A DNA stretch of 64,000 nucleotides from Phytophthora sp. 'mugwort' (taxonomy: Eukaryota; Oomycota; Peronosporomycetes; Peronosporales; Peronosporaceae): contig JAUCEF010000013.1 of NCBI GenBank assembly GCA_033558025.1, positions 4,209,001 through 4,273,000 on the forward strand, in the 5' to 3' direction. A model generated the notes under the pieces. The model did not search any database. It worked only from the letters and a program-made list of their open reading frames with translations, and was not told where the DNA came from. A program made the position numbers and the translations under genes. Of this stretch, positions 23,097 to 34,599 are shown piece after piece (position 1 is the stretch's first letter; each line of letters begins with the position of its first letter).

Positions 23097-24002
23097 CTAA
23101 TAGTACGCCTCATAGACGTCGTACATGTCGCGACGCCGCAGATACCACGACATGATAATAACTGCCACCGAGCCGATGACGACGATGACACTGCCGATTG
23201 CCAGGTACAATGAGTAGTTGCTAACAAGGTCGAGGAATGCGCTGCGGCAATGTGTATAAGGTGCTGTCCCGGAGCTGATGTTTATAGCTCTCCCATCGAG
23301 AAAGAAATTGCCACACCACCCCAAAGTTTGCGGATCGGGCTCGCACTCGTTCCTGGACCACTCAAGAACGGACGAGAAATGCTTGAACTTGCGCGCTTTA
23401 TCGCATCCATTGCAGACGTCTGTGAGCTCTTCATAATCGCTCAAATAGTCGTCGCAAAGTGTGTTGACGCCTCCCGTCACGTTCTCGAATAGCGTCGTGA
23501 TGGTTGAATTCAGGTCGGGTGCGAACATGGTCAACGCATCGGAGACCGAGCCTTCGTTGCAAATGTACACACCCTGTGCGTAGCAGTAAATCTGGTCAAA
23601 GTCTCCCTTGATGTCCGCCTCACTGCTGCTGGCCGGGTACGCGTCGTCTTCCCAGTCAGAAAACATACTCCAGAGCAGGAAAGAGCAGACGCCCAAGAGG
23701 GCGAAGAGCAGCAGCACGAGTATCACGAAAATCATGTAGTAGCAGAGCCCCGCTCTCCAGCGGCACAGCGCCGCCACGGTCCCAAACGCCGCCATGCCCA
23801 TGACTACACCGGCCACGCAGATGAGCGCCGTGGCGAGTCCATTGATCGGAGACCAGTACGCCTGGATGACCTCTACCCAGCCCGTGTGACGCACAAACAC
23901 GGCCACATAGAGAACGAGGCCGCCACCCAATGCCAGGAAAATGTTAATGGTGATGAGTAGCAGCGCGCTCACACATTTTGCCAGGCAGTCCACGCAGCCC
24001 AT
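23097..24002 (-). CDS. Tetraspanin-family membrane protein
   Basis: A single-exon minus-strand frame of 301 residues with the tetraspanin layout. The short cytosolic start MGCVDCLAKC has Cys residues placed for palmitoylation. Helix 1 is at about 11-35, helix 2 about 51-75 and helix 3 about 85-113, with the large extracellular loop about 114-265 and helix 4 about 266-291. The short tail is RRRDMYDVYEAYY. The large loop has several Cys pairs and N-glycosylation sites (NSTI, NVTG, NISS, NYSL). The usual CCG motif is not present; the nearest match is CNGC in DVCNGCDKARKF, so disulfide pairing may differ from animal tetraspanins. Such proteins organise plasma-membrane domains; oomycete members are poorly characterised. 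The start codon is the only ATG before helix 1. Confidence 0.75.
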   Translation of the reverse strand: MGCVDCLAKCVSALLLITINIFLALGGGLVLYVAVFVRHTGWVEVIQAYWSPINGLATALICVAGVVMGMAAFGTVAALCRWRAGLCYYMIFVILVLLLFALLGVCSFLLWSMFSDWEDDAYPASSSEADIKGDFDQIYCYAQGVYICNEGSVSDALTMFAPDLNSTITTLFENVTGGVNTLCDDYLSDYEELTDVCNGCDKARKFKHFSSVLEWSRNECEPDPQTLGWCGNFFLDGRAINISSGTAPYTHCRSAFLDLVSNYSLYLAIGSVIVVIGSVAVIIMSWYLRRRDMYDVYEAYY

Positions 24003-24969
24003 GGCGGTCGGTTGTGTGTGCGTTCCGGTGACTCAACTTGGAGAATTCAGTCCAGCGTTGTGTGTAATAAATCCAAAATACAGTCGGGAGCCAGACCGCG
24101 TCCCGCAAAACCGATCTCGTTTCGCCATATCGGTTTTGGGAAATGCCGTTTGTTAGTAAGCTTATGGAGCTGCTAGCAAGTGAACTCTCCACCGCCTCAG
24201 ACAAAGAAGACGATGCAACACCAATTTGGCCCAGGTTTTCGGAGACCATTTCACTTCTTTATCGATAATTGCCTACATAGATCGGTCGTACTAGCTGCGG
24301 AGGACGGAGGCATTCTCGACTGTGCTAGCAAGTTTTGGACGTCTCGCCTGCATTTGATTCAACTCGTCACATTATTTTGCCTTTGCGTCGAGCTCATGAC
24401 ATTCTTGAAATCTTCGTTTCTGCTAATAATTGAAAAGACTTCCGCTTCTTCCTCGAAATCCTTGTTTTTCGCTTTTAGTTCAATGCATCGATCTTAGATG
24501 CTAAATCTCTCAGCTGTCTTGGACGCCTGATCATCCTCCACTTTCGCCGCTAATGGTTTAGCTGTTTTTCTGCTGTAGAATCAACGGACACACCTGAAAT
24601 ATTGCTGTCTCCTTCGCGAAGCAAAGCAATATTTCAGGTGAGTCCGTTGATTCTACAGCAGAGTCTTTCATTCACAAGTACTTCTTGTACTCTGCCACGG
24701 TTCGTTCTTCGTTTACCTGAGGCTTGTCCTTAATATTTTTGCCCGAGTACCAAATCAAGAGAGATGAAGATCGTCCCTTCGCTATTGTAGTTTCACTGCT
24801 GGTGCCACACCAGCAGTGTTGTCTCGGAATTATTCTTGCAACAGCCTAGTTAGCCAGAAGTGACGGTATGGAATGTGCGTGTTGGCAAGCCCGTTCGTTA
24901 GTGCGTTCGTCACATTACCCAACGCAATCAGAGACTAGTTAATGTACTGCGATTCCTTCATGGTCTAGC
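24003..24969. other. Intergenic region with a long hairpin
   Basis: It contains the promoter side of the tetraspanin gene and a strong inverted repeat (listed separately). No gene is recognised; the open frame at 24180 lacks supporting features. Confidence 0.4.
24571..24660. repeat. Near-perfect hairpin, 36-bp arms
   Basis: Arms 24571-24606 and 24625-24660 are reverse complements with one mismatch, separated by 18 nt. Two further outer bases also pair. This could be the core of a foldback element, or a hairpin RNA source if transcribed. Confidence 0.75.
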
Positions 24970-25475
24970 CTTGAGCATGAGAGTTTCCCATCTTGCTAAG
25001 TCCAACCCACCCTGGTTCCGCATGCTCGATAGTGATGATGAACACGAAGTGGCTTCGATTAGACGCGTTGTTCATTCTCGTGGATGAAATGTCTCTACCC
25101 AACCGCATCACAAGCTACATATCCTCAGCAGAACGCTGTAGTATGTACCGGCAACTTACACGCCGCACCCACGATTTTTACGCACATTCAAAATTGGTCG
25201 ACGTGGGTGGGCTTAAGTAGGTCGCGGATTTTCTCCACGTCAATTTCAATGTATTCCTCCACCGTCGAAGATGTCGGTGCATGCGTCTGACCGTGCACGA
25301 AGCATGTGCAGCTGTAGCCACGCAGAGCGCGGCTTGGCCGTCGCTTCGTACACGTCTAGCTGCGAGGACTTGGTCCCAAATACTCGGTCGAAGGTGCACG
25401 TATGATCGTCCGGCACGCCTCGAGCCTAGCTGTGCACGTGCGCGGCGGTGTTTTCTTCCAGATGCACAAAGTTTA
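24970..25475 (-). pseudogene. Kinesin motor-domain pseudogene lacking the P-loop
   Basis: Minus-strand pieces follow kinesin motor order. NFVHLEENTAAHVHS comes first, then VPDDHTCTFDRVFGTKSSQ and DVYEATAKP, then YSCTCFVHGQT. The sequence next jumps straight to VEEYIEIDVEKIRDLLKP (canonical EIYxExIxDLL), then a cover-strand segment with VAGTYY, then the switch I region RMNNASNRSHFVFIITIEH (25040-25078; canonical NxxSSRSH). The nucleotide-binding GSGKT P-loop and about 50 following residues are missing after GQT. In-frame stops and at least two frameshifts are present. It is therefore a dead, internally deleted copy of a kinesin-1-like motor. The functional parent should be elsewhere in the genome. 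Confidence 0.75.
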
Positions 25476-25971
25476 CGCCTGGTGCTTCTTCTCCAGTTTG
25501 TTCTGCAAATAGGAAGCGCGCACAAACTCGTGGGTTTCCGCGGCTGGTCCTATGGTATCTCAGTTGAGCTGTGTATCATCTGATTTTGAGCCAGTCGAGG
25601 CGAACGAATGACGATCTGAACAAGTGTTATGCGCGGTTTGGCCCCAACCCAACTTGGGGGCAATGGGAACTGGAAACGTGCCCGGGTCGGATAGCTTTTG
25701 CCATGTGAAGCTCGGACTCTGCAGTTAACTATCTTGGCACTAGCTAGCAAATACGTTAAAGTGATAAGCGTGTACTAGTATGTAAGACCGACCCTGCGTT
25801 TGCATTCGATTCATTTTTCTTCCATTCGTCCGTGCTATTCCCCTCTGGCAAGGTGGCGTACGGCCCGTTCGCTTTCCCATACAGAAGCTCACCTGCTTAT
25901 CTCGTTCCTCAGCCTCTATGCCTTATTCTCCCTTCTTAGCGACGTCGGGATATAGCGGCAGCACGGCCTTC
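25476..25971. other. Intergenic region downstream of MPP beta
   Basis: No gene is recognised between the kinesin remnant and the stop codon of the MPP beta gene. It probably includes the MPP beta 3' UTR. Confidence 0.4.
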
Positions 25972-27447
25972 TTAGTACCGCAGCCAGTACGAGCGACGAC
26001 GGATGAAGGTGTAATCCGGCAGCTCGTGAATAGGTCCCGTAGCAGCCAGGGCGTGCTCCTTGTCGTTAATGACCTCGTCGGCAGTTTTGCGGACAGCGGC
26101 TGCATCCACAGCGTCGATGCGAGCAAAGATCTCCGCGGGGGTCATGCGGCGACCGTACGTCAGCATCTGACGACCAATGTCCTCACAAATGGGCGACGAG
26201 CCATCTAGCTGCATCAGCATGTTGGCCTTCAGCTGTGTCTTGGCACGCTCAACCTCCTCGTCGGTGGTCTTGTGTACAAGACGCACCATCGCCTCCATGG
26301 TGTACCATGTCAGGTCGTTCAGCTTGTACTTGTCGGCGACAGCGTACACACCGAACAGACCAGTATCCTGGTAGCACGTGTTAAAAGACATGTACGAGTG
26401 AGCCAGCTCCTTCTCAGCGACCACCTGGCCAAGCTTCGACGACATGTTCATGCCGGCGCCCGAAGTGCGGTCCCAGCTGCCGAGCAGCGTCTGCATAATT
26501 AGCAGGGGGAACGAGTGCTCGCTGGTCCAGCTGAATCCCTCGAAAGCGATAGCGACGTGGGCCAACGGCATGCTGTCGTCCTTAATGCGAACGTCCGAAC
26601 CAACAAAGCGCACGGGTTCGAGCGTGGGAGCCACAGCGGGGGTCGTGGGCAGGTCGCCAAACGACTTCTGGGCAAGCTCCACCAGCTGCGAGTGATCCAC
26701 AGCACCGGCACCGGCAATCACCATGCGCGGGGCCGTGTAGTGCGTGGCGATGTAGTCCTGCAGGTCCGACTTCTTGAGGTTGCGGATCTAAGAGGCACAA
26801 GAATGTAAATCAAAACAGTCGGTTAACCAGTATTCTCTACAACAATTTATTGGCCGACGTACGTTCTCAATGGGGCCCAAGATGGTGCGGCCAAGGCCGT
26901 TGCCCATGAAGGCGGTCTCGTGCAGGCGGTCAAAGACAACCTCCTCCTGCTGTTTGTTGACCTCCTCCATCTCGCGAAGGATAACGTCGCGCTCGCGCTC
27001 GATAGCGGCCTCATCCAGCTTGGAGTTCTGCAGGATGTCACTGAGGATATCCATGGCACGCGGTACGTCCTTCTTGAAGACCTTAGCGTAGTACACGGTC
27101 TGCTCGCGACTCGTGTAGGCGTTAAGGTGGCCGCCCATGTTCTCGATCTCGAGTTCTAGCTGCTGCTGCGTGCGCTTGCTCGTGCCCTTGAAGGCCATGT
27201 GCTCCAGGAAGTGGGCGGCACCGTTGTTCTTCGCCGTCTCGTAGCGGGAGCCAGCGCCAATCCACACACCCACGGTGGCCGTCTCACCGTGCGAACCCTC
27301 GGAGGCCACGCGCAGGCCGCTGGGCAGAGTCGTCACTTCGGTGGCCGGCGCGTTCAGAACGTACGACGGATAGTTGGACACGGCGGCTGCCATCGACGAC
27401 TGCGCGCGGGCGAGCGGCTGGCGCACGAGGCTCAGCTTGGACATCAT
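25972..27447 (-). CDS. Mitochondrial processing peptidase, beta subunit
   Basis: Minus-strand exons 27447-26863 and 26787-25972, joined over a 75-nt intron (GTACGT...CTTAG) in phase 0, give 466 residues, the usual length. The first ~20 residues ([19 protein letters not shown]) are a mitochondrial presequence. The inverted zinc motif HFLEH (79-83) is intact, with the downstream Glu cluster REMEE (~158-162) as third ligand. [16 protein letters not shown] and [20 protein letters not shown] are typical for the beta subunit. The C-terminal M16 domain follows ([30 protein letters not shown]). With the alpha subunit it removes presequences from imported proteins in the matrix, or as a core subunit of complex III in some lineages. 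All catalytic residues are present. Confidence 0.93.
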
Positions 27448-28616
27448 CTTACTGACTTCTTGGGGGCGGGCGGGGCGCTTTCTGCTACGAGCTTCACCTC
27501 CAGGCTACGAATGGGAGACCACCAGTACGCGCTCGAGACCCCACGTTTGGTGGGGGCGATTTCCAATTTTCGGCCCAGATTTCGCAAAAATAGAGGAGTG
27601 GGCACAAAGACGTTGGCAATAATCACCATCATTTCTTCTGGGCCCTCCGAAAACAAACCTTAATGAACAAAAGCTGCGAAGTTATTATTGAACGGAAGTG
27701 CCCGTGGTATTTTCAATTTCCGTATTAAAATACATATAGAAAAGCGGCAATTAGCAATTAGTCCTTTTGATTTTGGTGGTGGTGTATCAGAAACAAAAAG
27801 TCTTTGCAGACTGCAAATTGCAGTCGGCACCCCGACTTCCGCTTAAAGCCAGATAATTTAGCAAGTAGCTGTGAGTGAGAGGGAAGGTGTGCAAGAATAC
27901 TGGCCACCTGGTCTGGCATCGACTGTCAAGTCGACTGTAGAATACTTTTTTGGCACTTGTACGATGTCGACTCTACAATCGATTGCCGTCACCTTGTACA
28001 AAACGTCGCCCATTCCATTCAATTAACATCTGTTTCTAACAGACAATTATTTAGCTGGAATGCCCTGGAGGTCGGGAGGTCAGCGTGTCCGCATGCGGTG
28101 TGTTGATAAGTTACATCCTTATTTAATGGGGTTTTCTACACAATGTTTGTGGTTACTGCGCATGGGGCTTGAACGCCTAAGTGAAGCCTCGAACACGTCG
28201 GCAATCGGTCATTTTTGCCTCCACGCACCCGCACATGATCTGTAAAGCAAGCTATGCAGTCATATGAGAGGTTCAGCAATGACAGTATTTGCGTGCTTGC
28301 TGGCGCGGTGTAAACGAATTCAATGTTCGAAATGACTGCATTGCACTGAGCTTTTCACAAGAAGAGCGGGCTCTATACACACCGTGACAAAAGTTTATGG
28401 ACACCGCCGCCGAGGCTGGTGTCCATATCTGAGCAACCACTTGGAGTTCGACGATGCTATTTAGATGTGTGCTGCCAACCATACTAAGGAATTAATAAGA
28501 CGCGGCGCGAAGCCGCCAATCGCATTGCTTCTATAGGCTACTGTAGGGATAACTGAAAACGGCACCACGACAAAACTTTATGGACAGCAAATGTATGAAC
28601 ATTTGCGTATGGGGTG
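27448..28616. other. Upstream region of MPP beta and start of the repeat-rich zone
   Basis: No gene is recognised. Two similar copies of a Tc1-like end sequence (gacaaaagtttatggacacc at 28385-28404 and gacaaaactttatggacagc at 28567-28586) lie in the same orientation, suggesting a degraded Tc1/mariner or MITE remnant. Confidence 0.4.
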
Positions 28617-28754
28617 AGTGATGGTCATGGCGGACTTTGGTGGGCACACAACACCTTGCGCACAGGAAGTGATACTTCCGGAGAGTACAAACTCTCAGTG
28701 AACGGCTGTTCACTAGTCCCTGGTCAGTGGGACTGCTACCAAAATTAGGTAGAA
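28617..28754. repeat. Family L LTR, left half (split by piggyBac)
   Basis: The sequence matches other LTR copies in this window (50161 onward, 63300 onward) in segments such as cacaacaccttgcgc and the ctctcagtgaacgg run. It continues at 41647 after the piggyBac insertion. The exact left border is uncertain. Confidence 0.6.
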
Positions 28755-29399
28755 TTAACCCTTTCAACCCCCTATTCAGTATAATACAGAATAATAAAAC
28801 TGAAAGCTTTGGATTTGTTTAATTACCAGTAAGCGTGGCAGCATGGGTCATTTTCGCATATACACATTAGAATCCCACAAATGCAAAAAGAAGCGTCATT
28901 TATCCGTGCTTAGGGTCGCGCAAAGAACACTCAATATAACGATGTACAGGTTTATTCGATTAGGTACGTATCCTCATGAAAACGACTGCCTAGCCAAGCG
29001 TTATGTGGACGGCAATGAAGGAAGCGTTGGACGCAGCGGCAGCGGCGGAGCCACGCGGTGCGGCAGCAGTGAGGGCCACGCCAGCGTCAAGTGCGGGATC
29101 AGCGGCGGATGCCAGGCGAGGGTCATGTGCGGCGGCGCCCGCGAACACATGCATGACGCGATCGGCGAGAAAAAGGGCCCGAACGGCCACCGACACGTCG
29201 GCGGTCATGGCAGTGCCACACGCTACGGAGACGATGGTGTGGAATGGTTCGGATGAGGCAGCATCCACGGTGCGATCACCTCCGGTGGCGGTTCCTAATG
29301 ACCTGTTGTGACAACGGCGCTGACTAGCCTCGATTTGCCAACGGAGTCGTCGAGGTCTGTTTCGCGATTGGACCAAGTACAAGCTGCGATGTTTAAGCC

Positions 29400-31917
29400 A
29401 TTGCGGCGGCAGCTTTCTCAAATGCGTTGGTAAAAGCGCAGGCCAAGGGTCTGAGAGCTACAGTCGTGTTTGTAGCGCCAGGGAAGAGTGGGCGGCTGAA
29501 TCGTCTTACTAGTGGCGTGGATTACATGGAAGGCGAGGAAGCGCTCGTGACGTATGCGCATGCACATGGATTGATACCAGGTGAAGGACAGCTGAGTGCA
29601 GCCACTCGGTAGAGCTACCATCGTTTGGAGCAAAAGATGTGTCGGCTTCAGTACATTGCAGCAGCAGTTACGACGATGAGTCCAAAAGTGATACAATGGA
29701 GGTATTGTGTGATGATCCATCAGCATATGATAACGACAACTTTTTGGAGGCAATGCGAGCAGATACCACGTGCGCACCAGTATCTGAAGACGACATCAAT
29801 TTGAGCGCCAATGTTGTTGATTCAGGTTATGGCTCCGAAGAAGTGTCTGAAGATGGATCGGAAACTGATAGCCCAGATTCGGGGGGTTTCGTGCGGTAGC
29901 GAGGAAGAAGGCTGGGATGAAACGTTTGATATACCGGATAAGAAGCTACGAATTATTGGCAGCTCTGGTTGAGATTGCTTTGATGAAACCACAGTGGTGC
30001 AATAGCTGTATGATTCCAAGTGGAGTTCTACAGTACTGACCTATGTACTATTGATTTTGTATGTTAGGGAACCTGTCACTGGATGCAGCTGACTATCTTT
30101 ACAGCGGTCCATGGAGTCCTCGATCAGCTGCTGCTTTCGCTGATCACCTCTTGGCCTGTTCTTTTATTCCTGCCCACGACTATGTGGATGACTATTGCGA
30201 ATGAATCAAACAAATATCGAGCTCAATGCATCCCGACCATGGCTATGAAGATGCGCAACCGCATGCTGCGTTTGCAGCAAACAGATCCTAGCACCAGTGT
30301 TCCCAGTTTGGAATCGATTGAAGTGGAGATGAAGCACCACAAGCGCCTTCAGCCGCATGAATTTATACATCTTGTTGGGTTGCTGAAGGCCCGAACACTG
30401 TGTCCGACACGTGATGGAATAGCAAAGCATTGGTCATCCACAGAAGACGGTGCTATCCCGCGTGGAACATGGGGTCGATACATGACATGGGCGCGCTACG
30501 AGGAGCTCACTCGATTTATTCATTTCTCGGACAATGAAAACAACGGGACGCTCTACAACAAGGCATGGAAAATCCGGCCAATTCTACAGGTCATTGAAAC
30601 AACAATTCGGCGCGGATACCGTCTCGGTAAAGCCATATCATTTGATGAAGGAATGGTACCTAGCAAAAGCAGATCTAACCCCATCCGAGTCTACAACAAA
30701 GACAAGCCAAACAAATGGGGAACGAAATTTACTTGACATACTGCCCCAAGACCGCATATTGTGCAAGGTACATGGAAGTATACAAAACACTTCGGGATAA
30801 GTTTGGAGCTAACACACACCTCTTGCTTTGCTTGCTGTTGTCACAAGAGTTGAGGTATATTGCGGGAAGGAACAAACGGCTAGGGGAAATGTTGGTCTAG
30901 CCGCAGTCGTCCGCAATATCTCGAAGGTTCTGCGGGGCCAACCTTCAATGCGCCTAATCATAACGGACAATTTTTACTCGTCAGTGTCACTGTCTTTAAA
31001 GCTGTTATCCATGGGTTTCTACCATGTCGACACGGTGCGAACGAATCGATTGGGTTGGTGCAAGGATATCCAGTACACTCAGAAAAAAACGCCCCAAAGC
31101 CACACCGAGGGGAACATACCGGATTGCTCAATCAATTGATCACCCGCAACTTGTCGCGCTCTCCTGGATGGATTCGTGCCCTGTCAATATGCTGGCAACA
31201 GGTTGCAGTACAAGAGTAACATTCGCTCTCCGAAGAAGTACGGCGGCAGAACGACTGTTCCTTGTCCATATCTAGTGTCCGACTACCTCAATGGAATGGG
31301 TGGTGTCGACGTGCCCGACCAGATCAGGCTCCAGCGCTACTCTCTTCAAAAAGCGGTGGCTCATCGAAAGTACTACAAGCAACTCTTTTTCGGTCTGGTT
31401 GATATGGCAATGACAAATGTTATATCATTCACAAGACCATTCAGCAGCAAATGGACAGAAATTACGACTCATGCAAAATTCTCGCGCCGTCTCCACAAGA
31501 GCTCTTGGGGCTTGAAATCGCGGATTTCACGTCGAACATGCTCGGTGAAAACCTCGTCAACAGGCCGATTTGATTGAACACAAAATTGAGGAGGTCGTGG
31601 AACGTTACTCAGCAGAAGCGGCGCCAGGTCCTCTGTGAAGTGTGCTCGCTGATGGGCTCGGGTAAGAGCTCTGAGACGACGTACGTCTGCCCAGCGTGCA
31701 CGTCATTTTTCAGCGGAAGAGTTGCCCTGTGCAATATTGTCCAGAGGATTGAAGACGGCAACACCATGACGTATGCGCAGATTTGGCACGAAACATGGAA
31801 AAATGGTACTCTGCTCCCCCACGGGTGTGTGGAGCGCCTACGATTAGAAAGGGCAAGTGCAATATCATGGAGGTGTATTTTGGCGACGATAGAGGTGAGG
31901 TGTAATTTTTGCTTCAT
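29400..31917 (+). pseudogene. piggyBac transposase (DDE_Tnp_1_7), frameshifted
   Basis: An Ala-rich and then acidic N-terminal part (29003-29900, e.g. EEVSEDGSETDSPDSGG) precedes the core. The core frame starts near 30083 and contains KHWSSTEDGAIPRGTWGRYM and RFIHFSDNENNG, then SFDEGMVPSKSRSNPIRVYN with the first catalytic Asp. A second frame (30900-31050) has IITDNFYSSVSLSLKLL with the second Asp. A third (31280-31440) has NGMGGVDVPDQIRLQRYSL with the late Asp. A Cys-rich C-terminal zinc segment (CEVCSLMGSGKSS ... YVCPACTSFF) closes it. Catalytic positions remain but at least four frame changes break the protein. The family assignment is firm, the copy inactive. Confidence 0.75.
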
Positions 31918-32229
31918 GAATCAAATCCACCGCATGAACAATTTCGAGTCGCATTTGTTTAGGCCGGTTTTTTTTTTTCGGATTCTCGCCGGGTAGCAAT
32001 GAATTAGCTACTGAATTTCCATCCTGGGCTGGAAGGTGACCGTGTGGGGACCACTTGACGCTCCGAGTGATGAAGAAAAAAATGCATCGTTCCCATGTTG
32101 AGAATGTGTGTGCGTGCACGTCTGAAGATACCTTCGACGTGCTGGTTCAACAGCGCGCTTGCAACTCCTTTTTTTGATAGCGCATTCTCGCGCAAGTAAA
32201 GCGAACGCAACTGCTGAGGCCAGCGAGGA

Positions 32230-33340
32230 CGAGACGTCTACCAGCTTTCTGCGCTACACAGACCTGTACATCAGTCCTTGCATCCGATGCAATGCCCACG
32301 GGCGGAGGACTTCGGCAACTTTTACGTTCTGATGGGTGCTTTCGAGGTACGCGCGGCGCGCTCAATGCGTCGACGACCCACGCGACCTGCAGGAATTGTT
32401 CGTGGCGCTGGGTGAGCGTCTGCCGCTCGAAGTGAGCTGCGCCATGTTCATCTCGACGCAGCAGAACCAGGCGGACAACGAGCAGCAAGCCAATTGGTGC
32501 CTATGCTAGCGGTATTGGGTCACGGGTCTAAGGGTGTTTTGCTTGGGGCATTAAGACAACGGGGATGTACGATAAGGAGACGCAGGAGTTTGGCATCGAC
32601 GTCTCGGCGCTGACGAGCTGAAAGTGGTAGCCCGGACTCTCGGTACGACCGACGCATGCTATCGTAAATGCCACGATGAAGATTGATAGGGAAATTAGGG
32701 ACGCTCAAACGTTTTTGTGCCACTGAGGTCACTCGAGGACCACATGCCCCTGCCCTTGATTGAGCTGCAAGATATCGGGCCAAGCTGACCTTCAACCCGC
32801 TGGATAACGGGTATGGGGTCTTTCGCAACGTGATAATCCCGAGGAGGAACATGTTCATGAGGTATGCGAAGGTGTTGAAGGACGGGAAGTTTGCTAAGCC
32901 CAAGTGCTCGAAGCTCGTGGACCTCACCATGACCCAGATGTGCGCGAATTTGATCCTCAAGTTGAGTTTCGGTTTTAGAGTGGCGATAACGATCACGACG
33001 CGCTTGAGTGCGGCGCGTGTGATAGGTCAGAAGGCGAAGGATATTGCTGGCGGTGATGCTAATGGGATCCGGGAATTACCAGGGGCTGGAATGCTAGAAC
33101 CAGCAGCATGCTATTTTTCTAGCACTGGCGTACGCAGCCAACTTCGCAGTAAGAGCGTTGACGGTGTTGCACGACGATGCGTTGATCTGGTGAAGAGAGG
33201 CCACGGCTCCTTGGCCAAGCAGCTCGCGGATGTCCATGCAGGGGGTTTTGGCTTGAAGGCTGTGCTGGTAGACCGAGTGAATGACGGTATGACGCAGTGT
33301 CGTCGTCTGTGCAGAGGATGCAATTTCCTACAGTCTAGCA
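32230..33340 (+). pseudogene. Acyl-CoA oxidase fragment captured in the piggyBac
   Basis: Plus-strand fragments follow the order of peroxisomal acyl-CoA oxidase. They are LEVSCAMFISTQQNQADNEQ (32420s), LGHGSK (the TELGHGSN region, ~32517), YDKETQEFG (32570), PTHAIVNATMKIDREIRDAQ (32650), LEDHMPLP (32730), DNGYGVFRNVIIPRRNMFMR (32800-32860), MRYAKVLKDGKFAKPK, and later AKQLADVHAGGFGLKAVLVD and NDGMTQCRRLCRG (33220-33320). In the family these span the FAD-binding and C-terminal helical domains. Several stops and frameshifts are present, so it is dead. It lies inside the piggyBac ends, downstream of the transposase. Acyl-CoA oxidase normally begins peroxisomal beta-oxidation; no functional role is likely here. 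Confidence 0.7.
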
Positions 33341-33927
33341 CATCACGTGAATTTAGAGCAGGCTCGACAAATACCTGCTCGGATTGAGGTTCGAGTAGAG
33401 GAGAACAACTCCAGCGTGTGATGGTGTGAAGGCATCGCAGTAGCGCTGGCGCAGCTGGGGGGCGAGATTGCCTTGGACCTAAATATCTTTCTTTTTTGTC
33501 AGAATCTGGCGCTGCAGCTGGGCTGGAAGAGCGAGCTTATCTGGAACGGAAGATGGCAGTATGTGAGCATATTCGATTGTACCAAATGCACTGGGTACTG
33601 CGATGCGAAGCGAATAATCTGCATGGAGTGGATGAAGTCTTTTCCAAGTGATTCAATGGCGGCTACTTTGCCTTACCTCGTGCGCGAACAAGGTCAGCAG
33701 AAGATTAGATTGAAGCAAGCACGGACCGTGTGGCAAGCTTTCTTGGGTGCGATTCACGAGTGGAGCGGTCGGCTCCGTCGACTATTCTCTGTGCGTCCTC
33801 ATCAACCCCCCCCCACAGGTTGAATAGGTGAAAACGAATCAGCACTCACTCCCGCGACCAAATCGCTGGCTTGAACCCTTGCCGACGTCATGGAAAGCTT
33901 TGGAGGGTTTGATTTTGAGGCCAACTT
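33341..33927 (+). other. piggyBac internal sequence before the retroelement, partly coding-like
   Basis: The frame 33473-33823 is open but not recognised. The last segment before the insertion site (about 33883-33927) reads ADVMESFGGFDFEANF and continues in frame across the target duplication into AAFE at 40646, so a coding-like sequence was split by element A. Its family is unknown. Confidence 0.4.
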
Positions 33928-34454
33928 TGTAAGGATGTGGTTTGCAATTACGACACATTTTACATCGGTTATGTTTGGGTAAAAGCTTTGGTCCCGACAC
34001 AATCGATATACGCACAGTCTGGTGCAGACGTAAAGTTTCTATCGTCCAAGGCAAAGGTCACGGGTTCGAGTCCCATCGATAACACATTTTATTTTGCATA
34101 TTTTACACATAAGGAGGCGCCGCGCGACACCACGACATCTTCCAAGGATCACATATGTGAACTACACTCATGGTACACGCAATCATTATCATGATGACGA
34201 AACCAGAGAATGTCCCAGAGTCTCCAGCCAATCAGATAGTCAATAGAGTGTGACGTGTAGGTTTGCATGTGATGTAGAGGAATGGTTGGTCACCGTACGG
34301 AGAATATCCAGCGTGGCACAAAGGACACACAAGAGCCTCCATGGCGGCTTAGATATAGCGCTAGCGAACTAAGGACCGCCCAAAATGAATCACTTCCAAA
34401 TTTCCTTCCTACTCGACAACTCCTTCTCCTTCTCCTCCGCCCCACATCATTACA
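33928..34454 (+). repeat. Element A 5' LTR
   Basis: Starts TGTAAGGATG and ends CATTACA. It contains a tRNA-like B-box (ggttcgagtcc, 34063-34073) followed by T-rich sequence. It pairs with the 3' LTR at 40105-40640. Confidence 0.9.
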
Positions 34455-34456
34455 AG

Positions 34457-34474
34457 TGGTAGCACTTGTTGGTC
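34457..34474 (+). promoter_or_regulatory. Element A primer-binding site
   Basis: tggtagcacttgttggtc starts 2 nt after the 5' LTR. The TGG start matches a tRNA CCA end, and the first 13 bases match the primer sites of elements B and C. Confidence 0.6.
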
Positions 34475-34599
34475 AAGTCTCCGAAGGGTCTGCAACTGCT
34501 CAAGAGGTCCCATTTGCGAGTGGTTGACTGGGTGGCATACGCCGGAAGGTCTCCCTCGAACATCGAACAAGTTACTGGGTGGCATAGCCAGAAGGTGAC

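Noticed and set aside
27199..27663. Long plus-strand frame overlapping MPP beta exon 1
   Set aside because: Shadow of a GC-rich conserved gene on the other strand.
32520..32996. 159-codon minus-strand frame
   Set aside because: It is the antisense of the acyl-CoA oxidase remnant, whose plus-strand motifs explain the open frame.
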